NCBI GenBank assembly: GCA_947561395.2
Contig: OX387184.1
Coordinates: 43,204,766 to 43,268,765 of the forward strand
Origin: Buxus sempervirens
Taxonomy: Eukaryota > Streptophyta > Magnoliopsida > Buxales > Buxaceae
DNA: 64,000 nt
Direction of reading: 5' to 3'
The position numbers were made by a program, and so were the translations under genes. Shown here one piece after another: positions 8,979 through 20,520 of this stretch (its first letter is position 1; each line of letters begins with the position of its first letter). The notes beneath the pieces are model-generated. The model saw only the letters and a list, made by a program, of their open reading frames with translations, made no database searches and was not told where the DNA came from.

Positions 8979-11009
8979 GCTGGAGGAGGTCATACTCTGG
9001 AGTGAACACACTATGGTGCAAATCTATGATTTCTTCTTCCGTGGCCCTTCCCTTTCATTTGAGGGTCTGTGGTAATTTTGTAACCACGTCTTTCCCTTTT
9101 TCTTTCTTCTTCGCTTCTGCTTCTGCTCTCTCCTTTGGTGCAAGTGAGGGGTCTGTGTTTCCGTATCGACCGGATCGGGTGATACGGTCGATTTCTGCCT
9201 CAATGGGGGTGGTGGAGGTAGCTTGATGGTAGAAAGGTTGGGTGGGGTAAGGTGGGGGTACCGCATTGTAGGGAGGTGGTCCAAGACGGAGTTGGGAGAG
9301 GTTGAGGGTGGGTGGTTCAAAAGAAAGGGAGAAGGGGTCTTGTGGAGGCGAGTCCATGATGTCGTGGATGTTGAGGGTCGAAGGGCTAGGGTGAGAGATG
9401 GGGGTAGGGTAGAAGAAAGCTTGGTCTTTGGATGGGTTGAAGTGCACCAGAGGGAGACCTGTAGGGGAGTCACCACCATTTCCTTCAATGACGTTCACTG
9501 TTTCACTCTCTTCTGCTGACGTGTCATCTGAGTCTGTATCAGCGGACTCGTCCGAGCTCTCGTATGGATCCAGCAGGTTTACGATTTCAGGAGTGGATGG
9601 TGGTTCCTCTTCTTCCGCGGCATGAGGGGGCCCGAACCACTCATGCATATTGTATGGGAGGGGGGCGGGATTAGCGCGCTTGCGCACTAATTCCATTTCA
9701 TGTTGCAAGGCCGCATTGGCCTGCCTACTCTCCTGTTCCGAATCCACATAAGCTGAATGGATACGGGAGTGGGCCTCCTGCAGTTCGGCCACCCTGTCCC
9801 TATATGTGTTAGGGGGCAGAACTGGAATGTTGCCTGATGCGACAGGCTGAAGAGGTGGGGGGCCGTCGTGGCCGAACTCCCGAGCTATCCAATGCTCGTA
9901 GTCTCGAAAGTGCGATTCGATGAAGACGTCTTCTCGATATACGCACACCGTCTTCCACTCCATCTGTAGTTGTGTCCTTAGTCCCTTGGTGAGTGGACCA
10001 ACCAAACTACTCATGTCGTCTTTGACCGGGATTCCCTGCGGTTTCCCAAACTGTCTCAGAAACCGAATCGGATAGTACCGCACAGCATGCGTAAGGCCTA
10101 TCAGGGCAAGGACCTCTCTTTTCTTGAAAGCTATGATGGGGGTGTAGGGGATGTTGTATGTACCCCACCATCTAATGTCTGTTTCTTCCTTCAGGTGGAG
10201 AAAGTGGTTAAACCAATCCTCACAAGCGGGTAGGTCTGGTCTAATCTCTCTTTAAGCCAACCAATGGATGTTGTCACCGGCTACTTTGTAATATGCACTG
10301 ACAGGTGATGACACCATCAGGTGATCTTGCAGCCAAATGTGGAGAAGGGGAGCGCACCCTTGAAACCTCCGGGTTCCGTTTCTGGACAAAGTCAGGGAAT
10401 GGAACAGTTGAACTAGGATTAGTGGCATGATTCGGTACCCTGCCCTGAGTTGATCCACAATTTCCATGAGGGCCAAATTAATGGTGTCTCCCCCAGTTGG
10501 AAAGAAGATTTGCGACAGAACCACAAGGTTGAAGGTGTCAAACCAAGCCCCGGGTCTTTCCTGCTTTTTGTTTCTTATTTTCTCAGCTAGGAATGTTTTG
10601 GAGACCCGAGTAAATGATTTGTCACCTCCTAAGGTCTGGAATTCTCCCCTTGAGAGGCCAAAGAAAACACAAGCTTCATTCTTATAGCTTTCTTTGAGAC
10701 TTGGCCTAGAGGGTGCTCCTAAGTCGCGAAATCGGAGGAACAGGTCAAGTTCCTCAATTGTGGGAGTCAACTCATTGACCTCGAATCGAAACATTGAAAG
10801 CTGGGGATCCCAGAAAAGCAAGGCTGCTTGGATCATATCCCAGTTAATCGGCACATTTAACAGGGACAAAGTCTATCCCATATGGTACTTGTGCTCCCAT
10901 TCAATCTGCTCACTCCCTTGGAGCTGCCTTGTCCAAGAACGGATCCAGGGGGTATCCCAGGCACACTTCTCTATCCTAGGGAACGGGTTCTCTCAGATGA
11001 GGATGCCAT
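8979..11009 (-). pseudogene. ORF1 of a Tat/Ogre-type element (DUF7745-like domain), running into the pre-protease linker; broken
   Basis: A likely start is ATG at 11009 (MASSSERTRSLG). A stop and a frame change separate it from the main frame, which is open from 10869 to 10252 and from 10249 to 9055 in one phase. Only a TAA at 10250-10252 (probable CAA origin) breaks it, followed by a TGA near 9055. The 205-residue upper part resembles DUF7745: SLLNVPI...DPQLSMFRF, LTPTIEEL, FLAEK, a hydrophobic VLSQIFFPTGG segment, then LLHIWLQDHL. DUF7745 is known in plants from Ogre/Tat ORF1 proteins of unknown function. The lower part has a coiled coil (about 9700-9840), an acidic serine stretch, a proline-rich linker and a TRSGR motif typical of the region just before the protease. 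Confidence 0.7.
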
Positions 11010-12122
11010 GCCAACTATCCGATCGAAATTCCAAATCGGTTTAAGGTTCCACACCGAACTCTTAATCAGTCCTAAGACATGCATAATCTTAAACAAAAAA
11101 ACACTAGCAGTTCTAACAGGCTTCACGGGATAAGCAAAAAACAGTGCGGAATTTAACTCAGGCACACATGGTGTGTGGTCCTAAGGGTTGGCGCCAATGA
11201 AGGCGCGACTCCTAGACATACTTGTGTAGAGGAGCACATTCAAGTCCCGATTAGTTTTTCTGTCTTTCATCTGTTCTTTCATCTGCTTTCGGTGTCGAAC
11301 CACAACAAAAATTACAACTTCCCATCAAGGGCGAATTTTTACAAAATGTTTACAAAAACTGCAAAGATTTCATCCTTAAGGCTGTTGGGAGCCAAAAGGG
11401 AGGATACAAATTGCTTTCAAAAAAGGTAGGCTAAAAATCCCTAGATCTAGGGTTTAGTGCCCTTATTCTGATCTGGCGTGCTTTCATCTGTCTGTCTGAT
11501 CTGACCGGCTTTCGTCTGCTCTGAAAGACCAATCTGGACTTAAAGTGCTCCCAATGGACTCTAATGGGTCAAGACCCATAGCATACAGGACTCCATGCAT
11601 GGATCTGGGGTGGTTCCCCTGATCAAAATTAGGCGAGCTTCCTAAATTGGGGTTGAGGTCGCCCGTGATCTAGGGTTTACTCAATTTGATGCGAAAAGCG
11701 GGGGTTGCTGCCCCTAATGGACTCTGGATTTTATTCCGATTTTACTCCTCTTATATTCACCATTCACAACATTCTCACCCTCGCATGTTCAGCGCATAGT
11801 TTATTCAGAAACGTTAGGTGGGTAAGGATACCCAGCCCGAGACATAAGCCTACAAGGGTCTGGACCAGTTCATAGGAATAAGAAGGGTAGGCTGCTAGAG
11901 AGGTCTAGGTTTCAGTCAAGAAGTTGCAATATCCGATTCACTCATTCATTCGAGGTCGGATCATCCACGCAGCCTCCCTCGTGCGTGTCACCCCACGCAG
12001 TTTATCACACAAGAACGAGAAATAAAAGATCCAATCACGGTGTGGTGGTGTGCCCGTGTGTGCAGTTGGGCTGCGTGCTGTCTACAAGGGTGAGTTTTGT
12101 CTGGATTTTGTTGATAAAGGGA
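11010..12122 (-). other. Leader of element B between X1 and ORF1
   Basis: About 1.1 kb of untranslated leader. No ORF resembling gag and no RNA gene is visible. Words such as CTAGGGTTTA and TCTGATCTG recur a few times without forming an array. The TSD of X1 (TTGTT) closes it at 12123-12127. Confidence 0.5.
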
Positions 12123-12692
12123 TTGTTTGTAATGCCCCGGATCCGAGTCACGAAATAGCACCGTAACTCATCCCCGGAGGTTAATTTAAAACAAAGGATC
12201 GCAAAATCAGAGTGAAGGAAAAACATGAATACAACAATAGCTATATAACAGAGTGCGCTAAAATAGTCCCAAACTAAAATAAAACTCACATGTCAAAGTA
12301 ACTACCCGCAAGTATCGAGCTCTCCAAGAGTATCTGAAAACAAAACGAAAGCAACGGGGTGAGATACGAATATTCCAGTGAGCAGCACATGCATGCACAA
12401 ATACATTTAGTTCGGTTCTAAAACATGCCATGATTACAAACCATATACAACGATGATAACACGTATAACCCAACAAAACTTCAACGATCCAATTTACATC
12501 CGTGAGGAAAACCATCGTATAAACCAAGCAGTAAAGACGATACCAATCATGCATATAGCCGTAAAGTCACGTATAACCAGGTAGCAACATATCGAAGAAA
12601 ACATAGTTCAACAACTCAAAAGATATAACTCGGGTCCCAACCCGTATCAACAATAAAGTCACCTTATAACCAATGCCCACACCTCCCAATGT

Positions 12693-13113
12693 ATATCCGG
12701 CCTACTCAGGGTTTCGGATATTGAAATGATAGCGTCATCCAATGCCGGCCTACTCCGGGTATCGGCATTGACAACACCATACCACTCAGGGTCATGATGC
12801 TGCTCTACACTGGCGGGAGGTACAATACCCAATAATCGGTAAACAATATTCCATGAACCATAAATACCAACAAACCAGCGAATAAAACATATCACGTCAA
12901 ACAAAATCAAATACCAACATTGGTCAATGTCATGTAGTTGCTTAGATTGGTTAATCTACATGCCAGAGTGACATCCACACCTCCATGTACACAGTTCCGG
13001 CCTACTCAGGGTATCGGACACTCTGAAATGACGGCCTACTCAGGGTATCGTCATCCAATGCCGGCCTACTCCGGGTATCGGCATCGACAACCAGGCCTAC
13101 TCAGGGTTTCTGG
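12693..13113 (-). repeat. Constant-loop hairpin series in X1
   Basis: Six 15-nt loops of type GCCTACTCAGGGTTT, each enclosed by a different inverted repeat: ATATCCG/CGGATAT (12693-12721), CAATGCCG/CGGCATTG (12740-12770), TCCG/CGGA (12996-13018), ATGACG/CGTCAT (13028-13054), CAATGCCG/CGGCATCG (13056-13086) and CCAG/CTGG (13091-13113). The single mismatch in the fifth stem is a G-U pair in the sense (minus) RNA. At about 12727-12739 a GATAGCGTC remnant looks like the ATGACG hairpin with its loop lost. Confidence 0.85.
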
Positions 13114-13267
13114 CTGCTCTACAGTGGTCGTGGCAACACTCCATGGCCATGCCATTACACCAATAAAACAAAATACATCACATTACTAAGCTTAGACTCT
13201 GGATCCAGGACAAGCTAAACCAAAACCGATAAATAACCAATTAAAACTCCGCATTCAGTACACACAT

Positions 13268-13424
13268 CACAAGTTGTTCCAACCAGAACATCAACTCACA
13301 AGTGTTCCAACCAAAACAATAATTCTTCACAAGTGTTCCAACTAGAACATCATCTCACAAGTGTTCCAACCAGAACAATAATTCTTCACAAGTGTTCCAA
13401 CCAGAACAATAATTCCTCACAAGT
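13268..13424. repeat. About 32-bp tandem repeat with GTTC...GAAC inverted repeats (X1)
   Basis: Five copies of CACAAGTGTTCCAACCAGAA followed by CAATAATTCTT, with variants. Each copy contains GTTC-CAACCA-GAAC, a short hairpin. X2 lacks this array at the corresponding place, so it is an X1-specific expansion. Confidence 0.7.
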
Positions 13425-13740
13425 AAACAAGTAAATAATCTTTGCAACATAATTCAAACTTGCCATCAAGAAAACAGGGTTTATATAAAATCTCAATCAA
13501 GTACAATATTTAACCAAAAGAAACAAAATCAAATCTCCAGTGGTATCCAGAACTTCACCTACAATTTGCCCTATATTTACCCTGGAAGCTCTTAAGAATT
13601 TCCAGAATCTATATTTCAATATTTTCCTAAGAAATTCTGCCTCTAAAATCCTAAACAAGTAATTTGTTATGTACTCAAAACCTCCTAACATAAAAAACCA
13701 CATTTGTTTGCTCAATTATGTAAGTTGGTAAGAATAATGG

Positions 13741-14015
13741 ACTATGCGCTCACCTCCTGAGGTAGGCGCGAGGTGGGCGGATAGTATATTAACTAAAATC
13801 GGGGTATGCGCCTACTTGACAGTAAGTGGGCGCGAGAAGGGCGCGAAGTGGGCGCGAGAAGGGCGCGAAGTGGGTGCGAGAAGGGCGCGGGATAGGCGCG
13901 AGAAAGGCGCCGGATAGTTGAGTGCGCGCGAGCTGAGCGCCAAGTGGGCGCGAGCTCGGCCCCAAGTCTATTTTTCCATGCGCCTACTTCCTGAAGTGGG
14001 CGCCAAATGGGCGGA
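13741..14015. repeat. GCGC-rich block of GGGCGCGAGNNGGGCGC words (X1)
   Basis: Irregular repeats of GTGGGCGCGAG, AAGGGCGCGA and GTGAGCGCC, bracketed by a TATGCGCTCACCTCCTGA word at the left and a related GCGCCTACTTCCTGA word at the right. Many adjacent words are reverse complements of each other. Equivalent blocks lie in X2 (31361-31640) and X5 (52885-53155). Confidence 0.65.
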
Positions 14016-15011
14016 TACCCACTGTGTTTTTCAAGTCTCTGTTAAATCCAAATCTTCAACTCTGGCCGAAAATTTTCAATCTGTAACCACTCCTCTGGTC
14101 TCCTAATACCCCCAGAACACATTCAAACCTATTTTGAAATTAATCTAACACACTTTTCATTTATCTCCAATTTGTTATACAGAAAATCCTTCGGACTATT
14201 TCTGCCCAGAAACCCAGTGAATAATTCATTCGACAAACATATGCATTTGAATCAAAAACTACGAATAACACAAACCAGGTTTTAAAACAGTGCCACTCAC
14301 CTTTTATGCATCCAAGTCTTGGCAATAGCAACCCAGAAAATCCCCAATCACTTCGGCCGTCTGCTTGCTCTGGTCGAACAGATGTTTTCTGAAGGAAGAA
14401 AAGCCCTTCCGAACTTCTTATTAGCAAAAACTTACTGGCAGTAAGTCTTCGCCAGCTCGACTCTCCCACAGAACCTCTCCAACTCCTTCTCTCGAAGAAC
14501 CCTAAACAAAAGCCGCAGCCACAACCTTCTCAGTAGACTATACGCGTATTCAGGGCAAAAACCCAAAACCTAATTTCTTAAAGTATTTATACCTTCCGCA
14601 AATACGCTTGCTGCCCGACGACCCTTTTAACTCTGATATGGTGTGTGCTTGCCCACCAAAACCCCTACATTAGCACCTTCCAATTTATAATAAATTTCAA
14701 ACACACTATTATCAATTTCTTTAAACCAATATTTGATGCCTGTTTAACTTAATTTAAAATCTTCATAATTTAGGCTTGGGAAATTGCGAGACTACCCTCA
14801 CTTGTTCCAACACCGAACCGCCAAAATCCAAATCCATGGAAGTCCAATAACCAAAATTTCCCATTTTAATAATTCATCCTATTTAACATTTTGTAATTAA
14901 CTCTAATTAATTTCCTTTTCTCTGTTTCTAAAGTTCTCCATTAATTAAATAAGTTTTAAAAGCATAAAATCTAAATTTTAATGTTATTAAAATTCGGGAT
15001 TTTACATTGTT

Positions 15012-15266
15012 ACCGTCTCGTATAGTAAGGTGCAGAATTGGCACGCAATACGAGGCTCCAGGAGAGTCCCCAGGTAAGTGGGGGTTCACCAGGGACCACT
15101 TAAATCCCACTTGCCTTAGGCAATTATCCCGTCCCTTTGACAGGACTCCCCAGAACGTGTATTTACACGTATTCTGTATCTTACTAAACGAGGTAGTAAG
15201 AACCCTAAATATCAACTATATCCCCTTTACGCTGACTCATCTAACTAGGGTCCTATTGGGCTGAGG
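15012..15266 (-). other. Leader of element B next to its primer site
   Basis: Untranslated leader sequence between the X1 insertion and the primer site. It contains CCAGGAGAGTCCCCAGG and GGACTCCCCAGAA words related to the primer-site complement. There is no gene. Confidence 0.5.
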
Positions 15267-15286
15267 GATCCCCAGAGGAGTCACCA
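15267..15286 (-). other. Primer-binding site of element B (tRNA-Arg type)
   Basis: The minus strand reads TGGTGACTCCTCTGGGGATC, three bases after the LTR end. Its complement GATCCCCAGAGGAGTCACCA differs at two positions from GATCCCCAGTGGAGTCGCCA, the tRNA-Arg 3' end as I recall it. Ogre/Tat elements are known to be primed by tRNA-Arg. Confidence 0.75.
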
Positions 15287-16894
15287 GGCTGTGCGCGCGT
15301 CGGAAATGCGGCACGGGAAAGTTCGGAGTCGCTACCGCCTGATGGGGTGCAGGCGGACACCTGGGTGCCTAAGTTAGTCTATTTTGGGCTGTGGTCTGTG
15401 GCTTGAGATTCTAAGTCGAGTCTCGGTTGTGGTCTTGGGAAGTCCGTAGACACCCCAGTCCACCCCGCCGAATGACGGGTCCTGTGGGTTCCCTGGTTTG
15501 AGTCAGCTTGCTTTGGTTCTCACCCGATTCCTAATCCGATATGAAACTTGGTTAAGTCTGGCGGGACCACCTGAGTGGTGTGAGTCCCTTTAATTGATTT
15601 TATCTTGTTTATTTTAGGTGGTCTGAGTCTGACTAGGCGGGCCCCGTTGGAATGCCCACGGTGTCCTTGGTGGGCTTGACTAAGCCCACATGCCTCTAGT
15701 GGGCCTCTGTCTAATCCTAGGAGGCCATTTGGGCTTAGGTTTAATGAATTGCTTTTACTTAGTTTATTCAAGTTGGAGACTTAGTGACTTTCAGGCCATA
15801 AGTGGGTCGGCATTGGTTTGCGGGCCCCTGGGTGGGCCCCCATATTGGTTGCCAAAGTGTTTTAAATTTATCTTATTTAAACTTGCCAAGATGTTTTGGA
15901 CATTGGGCTTGGGGCCCCTAGTCCAGTTCCGGGCTTTTAAAGCCCGAATTCCATGAAGTTAGGGTTTAAACCCACACTTTGTTTGGTTAGTGGGCCTTGA
16001 CGGGCCCGATAGGCCCTAGCCTTGGGTCTTGGCCAAACCACACAATTTTTAGAAGACATTCAACAAGGTTGGTTCGGGCAGGCCACATTGGGTTTGGCCC
16101 ACCCAGTTCAATCGGTTCATTTTATTTAATTTACTTATTTGCATGCTTTTGGATTTATTAGGCTAGATGGGCCCCGTTGGAAGGCCCACAAATGTTTCCA
16201 ATTGGACTGGTGGTCCAGGTCCCAAGTTGGGTTTCCGGGTGATCCGGAAACCCTATTGGTTCACTTGGTTTGGTTAAAACAATCACAAAAATTCGGCAAG
16301 GAACAAAGAAACATGAAAATTGCATTTTTCCTCTGTAGCCGACCATTGTGGTCGGATATGAACAGAGCAAGGGTGATCCGACCTGAGTTGTCGAATCCCC
16401 TTAAAATTGCTCTTTTTCGGAGTTAGGCCATTGGGGTTGCCTCTGTGGGCTTCCTAAGGGCTTCTACAAGTCATGTGGGCCCCTGGGAGGGCCCACATTG
16501 GTTCAGATCATGGGGTGGCATCCCATTTTGTTGCCTTTTTGGCTTCCCCACACAAATCGGATAGCAAGGTGGGGGGCATGAAGCTGCTGCCCCTCCTATT
16601 TCTCTCAAGCAATTCCAGCAAGGTGTAGGGTTCTTTTTTGCCCCTACTTTGGTGGCCTAGCTTCACTAAACGAAGAACAATTAAAGACCCAACAGCAAGG
16701 CCTATTGTACCAAGTTGCACTAACACAAACATGCATGGTTCAATAAAAGGTTGTGCATGGGGTGGGGGCCGGGTCAGGCATGCTAAGATCAGCAAAGGTG
16801 CGGAGATGAGGGGTCATATCCATATGCATACAAACAGCAAACACATAAGGGCAAAAGAGAGCATGGGGGTACACACATCTGCTGGGAACAACAG

Positions 16895-17665
16895 TGGTAC
16901 CAAGACCTGCTGCCATTTCCAGCAGCAACCTATATGAACAACATTACAGGGGCCACAGGAGGCGGTGGGAGCATGCTTACATGGGTGGGATAACACAATT
17001 AGAACAGCAAGTTAAGGGGAAGGGGTGCATGCTTTGAAACTTAAAAAAATAGCAAATTAACAAGAGCAAAGGAGGCACACAAATTGGCAACATGCTTGGT
17101 TTTAGTAAAAAAAGCAGCTGTGCATGGGGATTTACCATTCTTATCATGCATGGAGATGGCATACCAAGGATGGGGATGCTGCTGCTGTTTCCAGCAGCAG
17201 CTCACATGTGTCACGGCAAGGGGCTGCGGGTGTGGGGAACATGCTTCTTAAACTCCCAAAACAGCGAAGGAAAGACAAGTAGACAATGGTATGCGAAGAC
17301 ACAAACAGTGGGTTACAAGGAGGGTGAGGGAACATGATTGTGCATGGAAGCCATGACAGGTTGGGGGTTCGGCAGCAAGCAATTGGGGGGAGATGGATCA
17401 TGCTAATGGGATGCATGCATGTGGGGAAGAACCTGCTGGGAACAGGAGTGACACAGGGGCTTACTGATGTTCCCAGCAGCAGCTTATGGGGGTTAATGCA
17501 AAGGGATAAGGCAGAATGCTTGGGTGGGGGGGTTGGGTCTGCTGGGAACAGCAGGTGCTACAGGGGGGCAGCATGCATTTGGGGTGACCTATTGGGGGGT
17601 GTGGCTTGGTCTTAGGCTTCTTAATGCTGCTGGGACAGCAGGTGCTACAGGGGGGCAGCATGGAC
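16895..17665. repeat. Recurrent CTGCTG-N-CAGCAG short inverted repeats (LTR of B)
   Basis: Words such as CTGCTGGGAACAGCAGG (17539), GCTGCTGTTTCCAGCAGC (17178), CTGCTGGGACAGCAGG (17629) and CTGCTGCCATTTCCAGCAG (16902) recur. Each is a small hairpin with loop GGAA or similar. Two are followed by the same GGTGCTACAGGGGGGCAGCA. A related CTGCTGTTCCAGCAG lies in the LTR of H (about 48846). Confidence 0.6.
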
Positions 17666-18640
17666 ATGAATACATGCACATTAAACCAAGCAAACGGGAA
17701 AGGGATTGGGGGGGGGGGTGAAGGAAACACATGCTTGGCATCTCTTAGCACCAGCAAAATAAGAAAAGAGAAAAAAACACCAAACAACAATCATTGCATG
17801 CAATGGATATAGATCTAACATGCATCTAAACACATCCACAGATTGGCAACCAAACTCACCCAAAAGCAAAAGCCATATGAAAGGCATGCACGTGAAAACC
17901 ATAGCAAAAAACTTAAAACAAACCCAAGAACAGCAACTAAGAAAGTAGAAAACATATGTGAAATTGGACTCCCATATTTCCTACAAAAGAAAACCTATGT
18001 GGACTTCTTTTGCTGGAGGTGGCTTCTATGCCATGACAAAGACAGTAAAACAAAAGCTCAAGTCACTGTGTAAAAGAACCCATGCAAGGGGATAAGGAAG
18101 GAGCAGAACCCATCAGTGAAAATTTTGTTTTTAACATATGTGTAATGAATCGTGGTGAGGAACCTCACCTGGTGGTGCTTGAGCACTTATGCAAGGTGGA
18201 GACCACTTCTGGAGGTGGTACAGCAGCTGGGGGTTGCTTCTTCTTGCACAAACAACAACCAGTCCCTCCTTGGTTTTGTATGAAGATGGAGAAGAAGAGG
18301 AATGCAAGAGGTGTGGTGGTCTTGAGTTATGGTGGGGGGTTGTATGGAGGCAAGAGGAGCTGGTGGCTCTCAAGTCTTGAAGCAAGCTGGAGGCACCTCT
18401 TGGAGGTGGAACAATGGCTGGAGACTTCCTCTCTAGCAGCTACAGCAAAGAAACTCCCCTTGTTGGGTTGACCATGAAGAGGAAGAAGGAGGAGAAGGGG
18501 TGGAGCTGCCTTGGGGTGGTGGTGGGAAGGTGGTGGAGGTCAATGGGTGCTGGAGAGGGAAGGTTCAGATGAGCAAAAGTCGGGCAAGGAGGTCTAAGAA
18601 AAATGGAATGAGCCAACCATCTGAAAGGGGGCTGCTACCC

Positions 18641-18880
18641 CCTTTTATAAGTAATTTTAATGTATCCAGCATTATATGCCGGATACACTAGTACTCACTC
18701 ATAGCCGGCCTCCATGGCCGACTATACACATGTTAATGCCGGATACAAAACACAATTATTTGGAATTTTAATGCCGCCGCGAATTTGTCAGGCGTTCGGC
18801 GCGAATCTTGCCGATTGATCTTCTTGTATCCGATGAATAGTGTCGGATATACACAAGGGTATGTGTATCTGACATATTTG
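18641..18880 (-). promoter_or_regulatory. Core promoter of the B LTR: TATA box with upstream GTATCC palindromes
   Basis: The sense strand has TTATAAAAGG (18650-18641). Just upstream is TGTATCCGGCA...TGCTGGATACA (18686-18661), an 11-bp stem whose only mismatch is a G-U pair in sense, then further GTATCC/GGATAC pairs up to about 18880. The LTR of H has the same words in front of its TATA box, although its pairings are perfect. Confidence 0.55.
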
Positions 18881-19471
18881 GTCGGATACAAATAAAAAAA
18901 TTACGGATTTGCTCTTCGATTCGGCCGATTCAACCGATTTGACACTTTTGGATATCTACGAATTGCCCCCTGCGAATTTTGGTTTAGTCCCTAAGATATT
19001 TGATGATTTTTGGATATTTGAGATTTAGTCCCTAAGATATTTCGCTGCATTCATCGCCATGTGCGCAGTTTCTTCGCCACGTGTGCAGTTTCCGGTTTTG
19101 CTGCGCGGAAACTTCGACAGCTCATATCTCCCTCATCCGGACTCCGATTTGAGCAAACTCAGTTGCATTTGACTCATATCAGAGCCCTCTATCCAATGAT
19201 ATAGATCTAAGCACCTGGCTCGGGGTTCGAAAAAAGTCAACTTTTAGCTCATCCTCAAGTTTGACCGGCCCACAGAACCTTCATCCGGACTCCAATTCCA
19301 GCAAACTCAGTTGCATTGGACTCGTGTCGGGATTCTCTATCCATTGAGAAAAAGCAAGGTGACCAATTATCACTTGATAAAAAGGTCAAATTTCGACCCC
19401 TCAGGATTTAACTTTCTGTTTAGGGTTTGCATTTCCGGCCCTTCCGAGAGCGCAAAAAGGAGATGCTTACA

Positions 19472-20236
19472 GCTTTCTAAATTGTGTGGTTTGGCCGAGA
19501 CCCAGGGCTAGGGCCTATCGGGCCCGCCAAAGCCCACTAACCAAACCAAGTATGGGTTTAAACCCTAACTTCATGGAATTCGAGCTTTTAAGCCCGGAAC
19601 TGGACCACGGGCCCCAAGCCCAATGTCCAAAACATCTTGGCAAATTTAAATAAAGATAAATTGAAAACACTTTGGCATCCATCATGGGGGCCCACCCAGG
19701 ACCTGCAAACCAATGCCGACCCACTTATGGCATGAAAAACACATAAGTCTCCAACTTGAATGAACTAAGCAAAATTAATTCATTTCACCCAAGTCCACAG
19801 GGCCTCCTAGGACTAGACAGAGGCTCACTAGAGGCATGTGGGCTTAGTCAAAGCCCACGAAGGACACCGTGGGCCTTCTAACAGGGCCCACCTAGTCAGA
19901 CTCAAATCACCTAAAATTAATCAAGATAAAATCAATTAAAGGGACCCACACCGCTCAGGTGGTCCCGATAGACTTAACCAAGTTGCATATCGGATTAGGA
20001 ATCAGGTGAGAAACCTAAGCAAGCTGACTCAAACCAGAGAAGCCACGGGACCTGTCATCCAACGGGGTGGTCTGGGGTGTCTACGGACTTCCCTAGACCG
20101 CAACCGAGACCCTACTTAGAATCTCAAGCCGTAGACCAGCCCAATAGACAAGATTAGGCACCCAGGTGTCCGCCTGCACCCCATCAGGCGGTGGCGACTC
20201 CGAATTTTCCCATGCCGCGTTTCCGACACGGGCACA
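19472..20236 (+). mobile_element. LTR C: right-hand fragment of a plus-strand Tat LTR
   Basis: The conserved right part of the Tat LTR, from the GTGTGGTTTGGCCGAGACCC region through TGGCGACTCC to the end GGGCACA at 20236. Gag sequence of element H follows at once (CCATC..., expected TSD). The left part lies beyond the window because element B is inserted here. Confidence 0.75.
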
Positions 20237-20520
20237 CCATCTGAGGTCTTATTTTGGCAACATGTGCCAGTATGCTATGCTAAGGAGGAACGAATCATGG
20301 TGCAGTTCTTCTAAAAGTCGCTAACTAGGGCGCCCTATTCTTGGTTCTTGAGTTTGGACAAGGCTAAGATGAAAACATGGAATGATTTGGTGGCCATCTT
20401 CATCCAACAATACCGCCTAAATAGTCAGATCGTGCAGACAAGGGCAGAACTGCAGAGGTTGGCTAAGAAGAGTCAAGAATTAGTGCGAGAGTATGCCAAG
20501 CGCTGGAAAGAATTGGTAGC
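20237..20520 (+). pseudogene. H gag fragment 1 (capsid core)
   Basis: Corresponds to residues about 165-255 of Z gag: HLR-YFGNMCQYA, VQFF-KSLTRAPYSWFLSLDKAKMKTWNDLVAIFIQQY, then REYAKRWKELVA (retrotransposon gag domain, PF03732 type). There is one frameshift near 20290 and one TAA (probable CAA origin) near 20312. An open reading starts at 20348. It is cut at 20520 by solo LTR D. Confidence 0.75.

Larger units (their letters stand above)
12128..15006 (-). mobile_element. X1: chromovirus-type solo LTR (2.9 kb), TSD TTGTT
   Basis: In the sense (minus) strand it starts TGTAAAATCCCGAATTTT and ends CGGGGCATTACA. Exact TTGTT duplications flank it (12123-12127 and 15007-15011). Termini resemble X3/X4 and the LTR of element Y, which carries a chromodomain integrase, so I assign it to Tekay-type chromoviruses. 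It belongs with X2 and X5: the three share the constant-loop hairpin series and a GCGC-rich block. A TATA-like TATAAATAC lies at about 14588-14596 on the minus strand. It has no internal region, so it is a solo LTR. Confidence 0.85.
8979..19471 (-). mobile_element. Element B: 5' part of a minus-strand Tat-lineage retrotransposon
   Basis: Reading on the minus strand: 5' LTR (19471-15290), tRNA-Arg-type primer site (15286-15267), leader with nested solo LTR X1, then a broken ORF1 (11009-8979) running into the pre-protease linker. The element continues left of the window beyond the insertion of A. Its right end GCTTACA abuts plus-strand LTR sequence (C, 19472-20236), so B is inserted in C. No gag is found between the primer site and the protease linker. 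Confidence 0.8.
15290..19471 (-). mobile_element. 5' LTR of element B (4.2 kb)
   Basis: In sense it runs from TGTAAGCATCTCC (19471) to GACGCGCGCACA (15290). Both ends match the other Tat LTRs. The flanks 15285-15289 and 19472-19476 are not duplicates, as expected because one side is the element's own leader. The private middle (about 16500-18900) has CAGCAG hairpin words, a TATA box at 18641-18650, a splice-donor-like CAG|GTGAGG (18169/18168) and paired GTATCC words upstream of the TATA box. Confidence 0.85.

Noticed and set aside
9024..9519. ORFs antisense or out of phase to ORF1 of B (minus 9488-9024, plus 9223-9519)
   Set aside because: They are shadows of the proline/serine-rich ORF1 tail. 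The DUF7745-containing phase has the family resemblance.
15690..16426. ORFs with W/G/P-rich sequence in the conserved right part of the B LTR (and the same in C, F, G)
   Set aside because: They translate the GGGCC/TGGGCC-rich LTR. Phase is not conserved between copies.
15285..19476. Solo LTR with its own target duplication
   Set aside because: The flanks CAGGC and GCTTT do not match, and a primer site plus leader follow its sense end, so it is the 5' LTR of element B.
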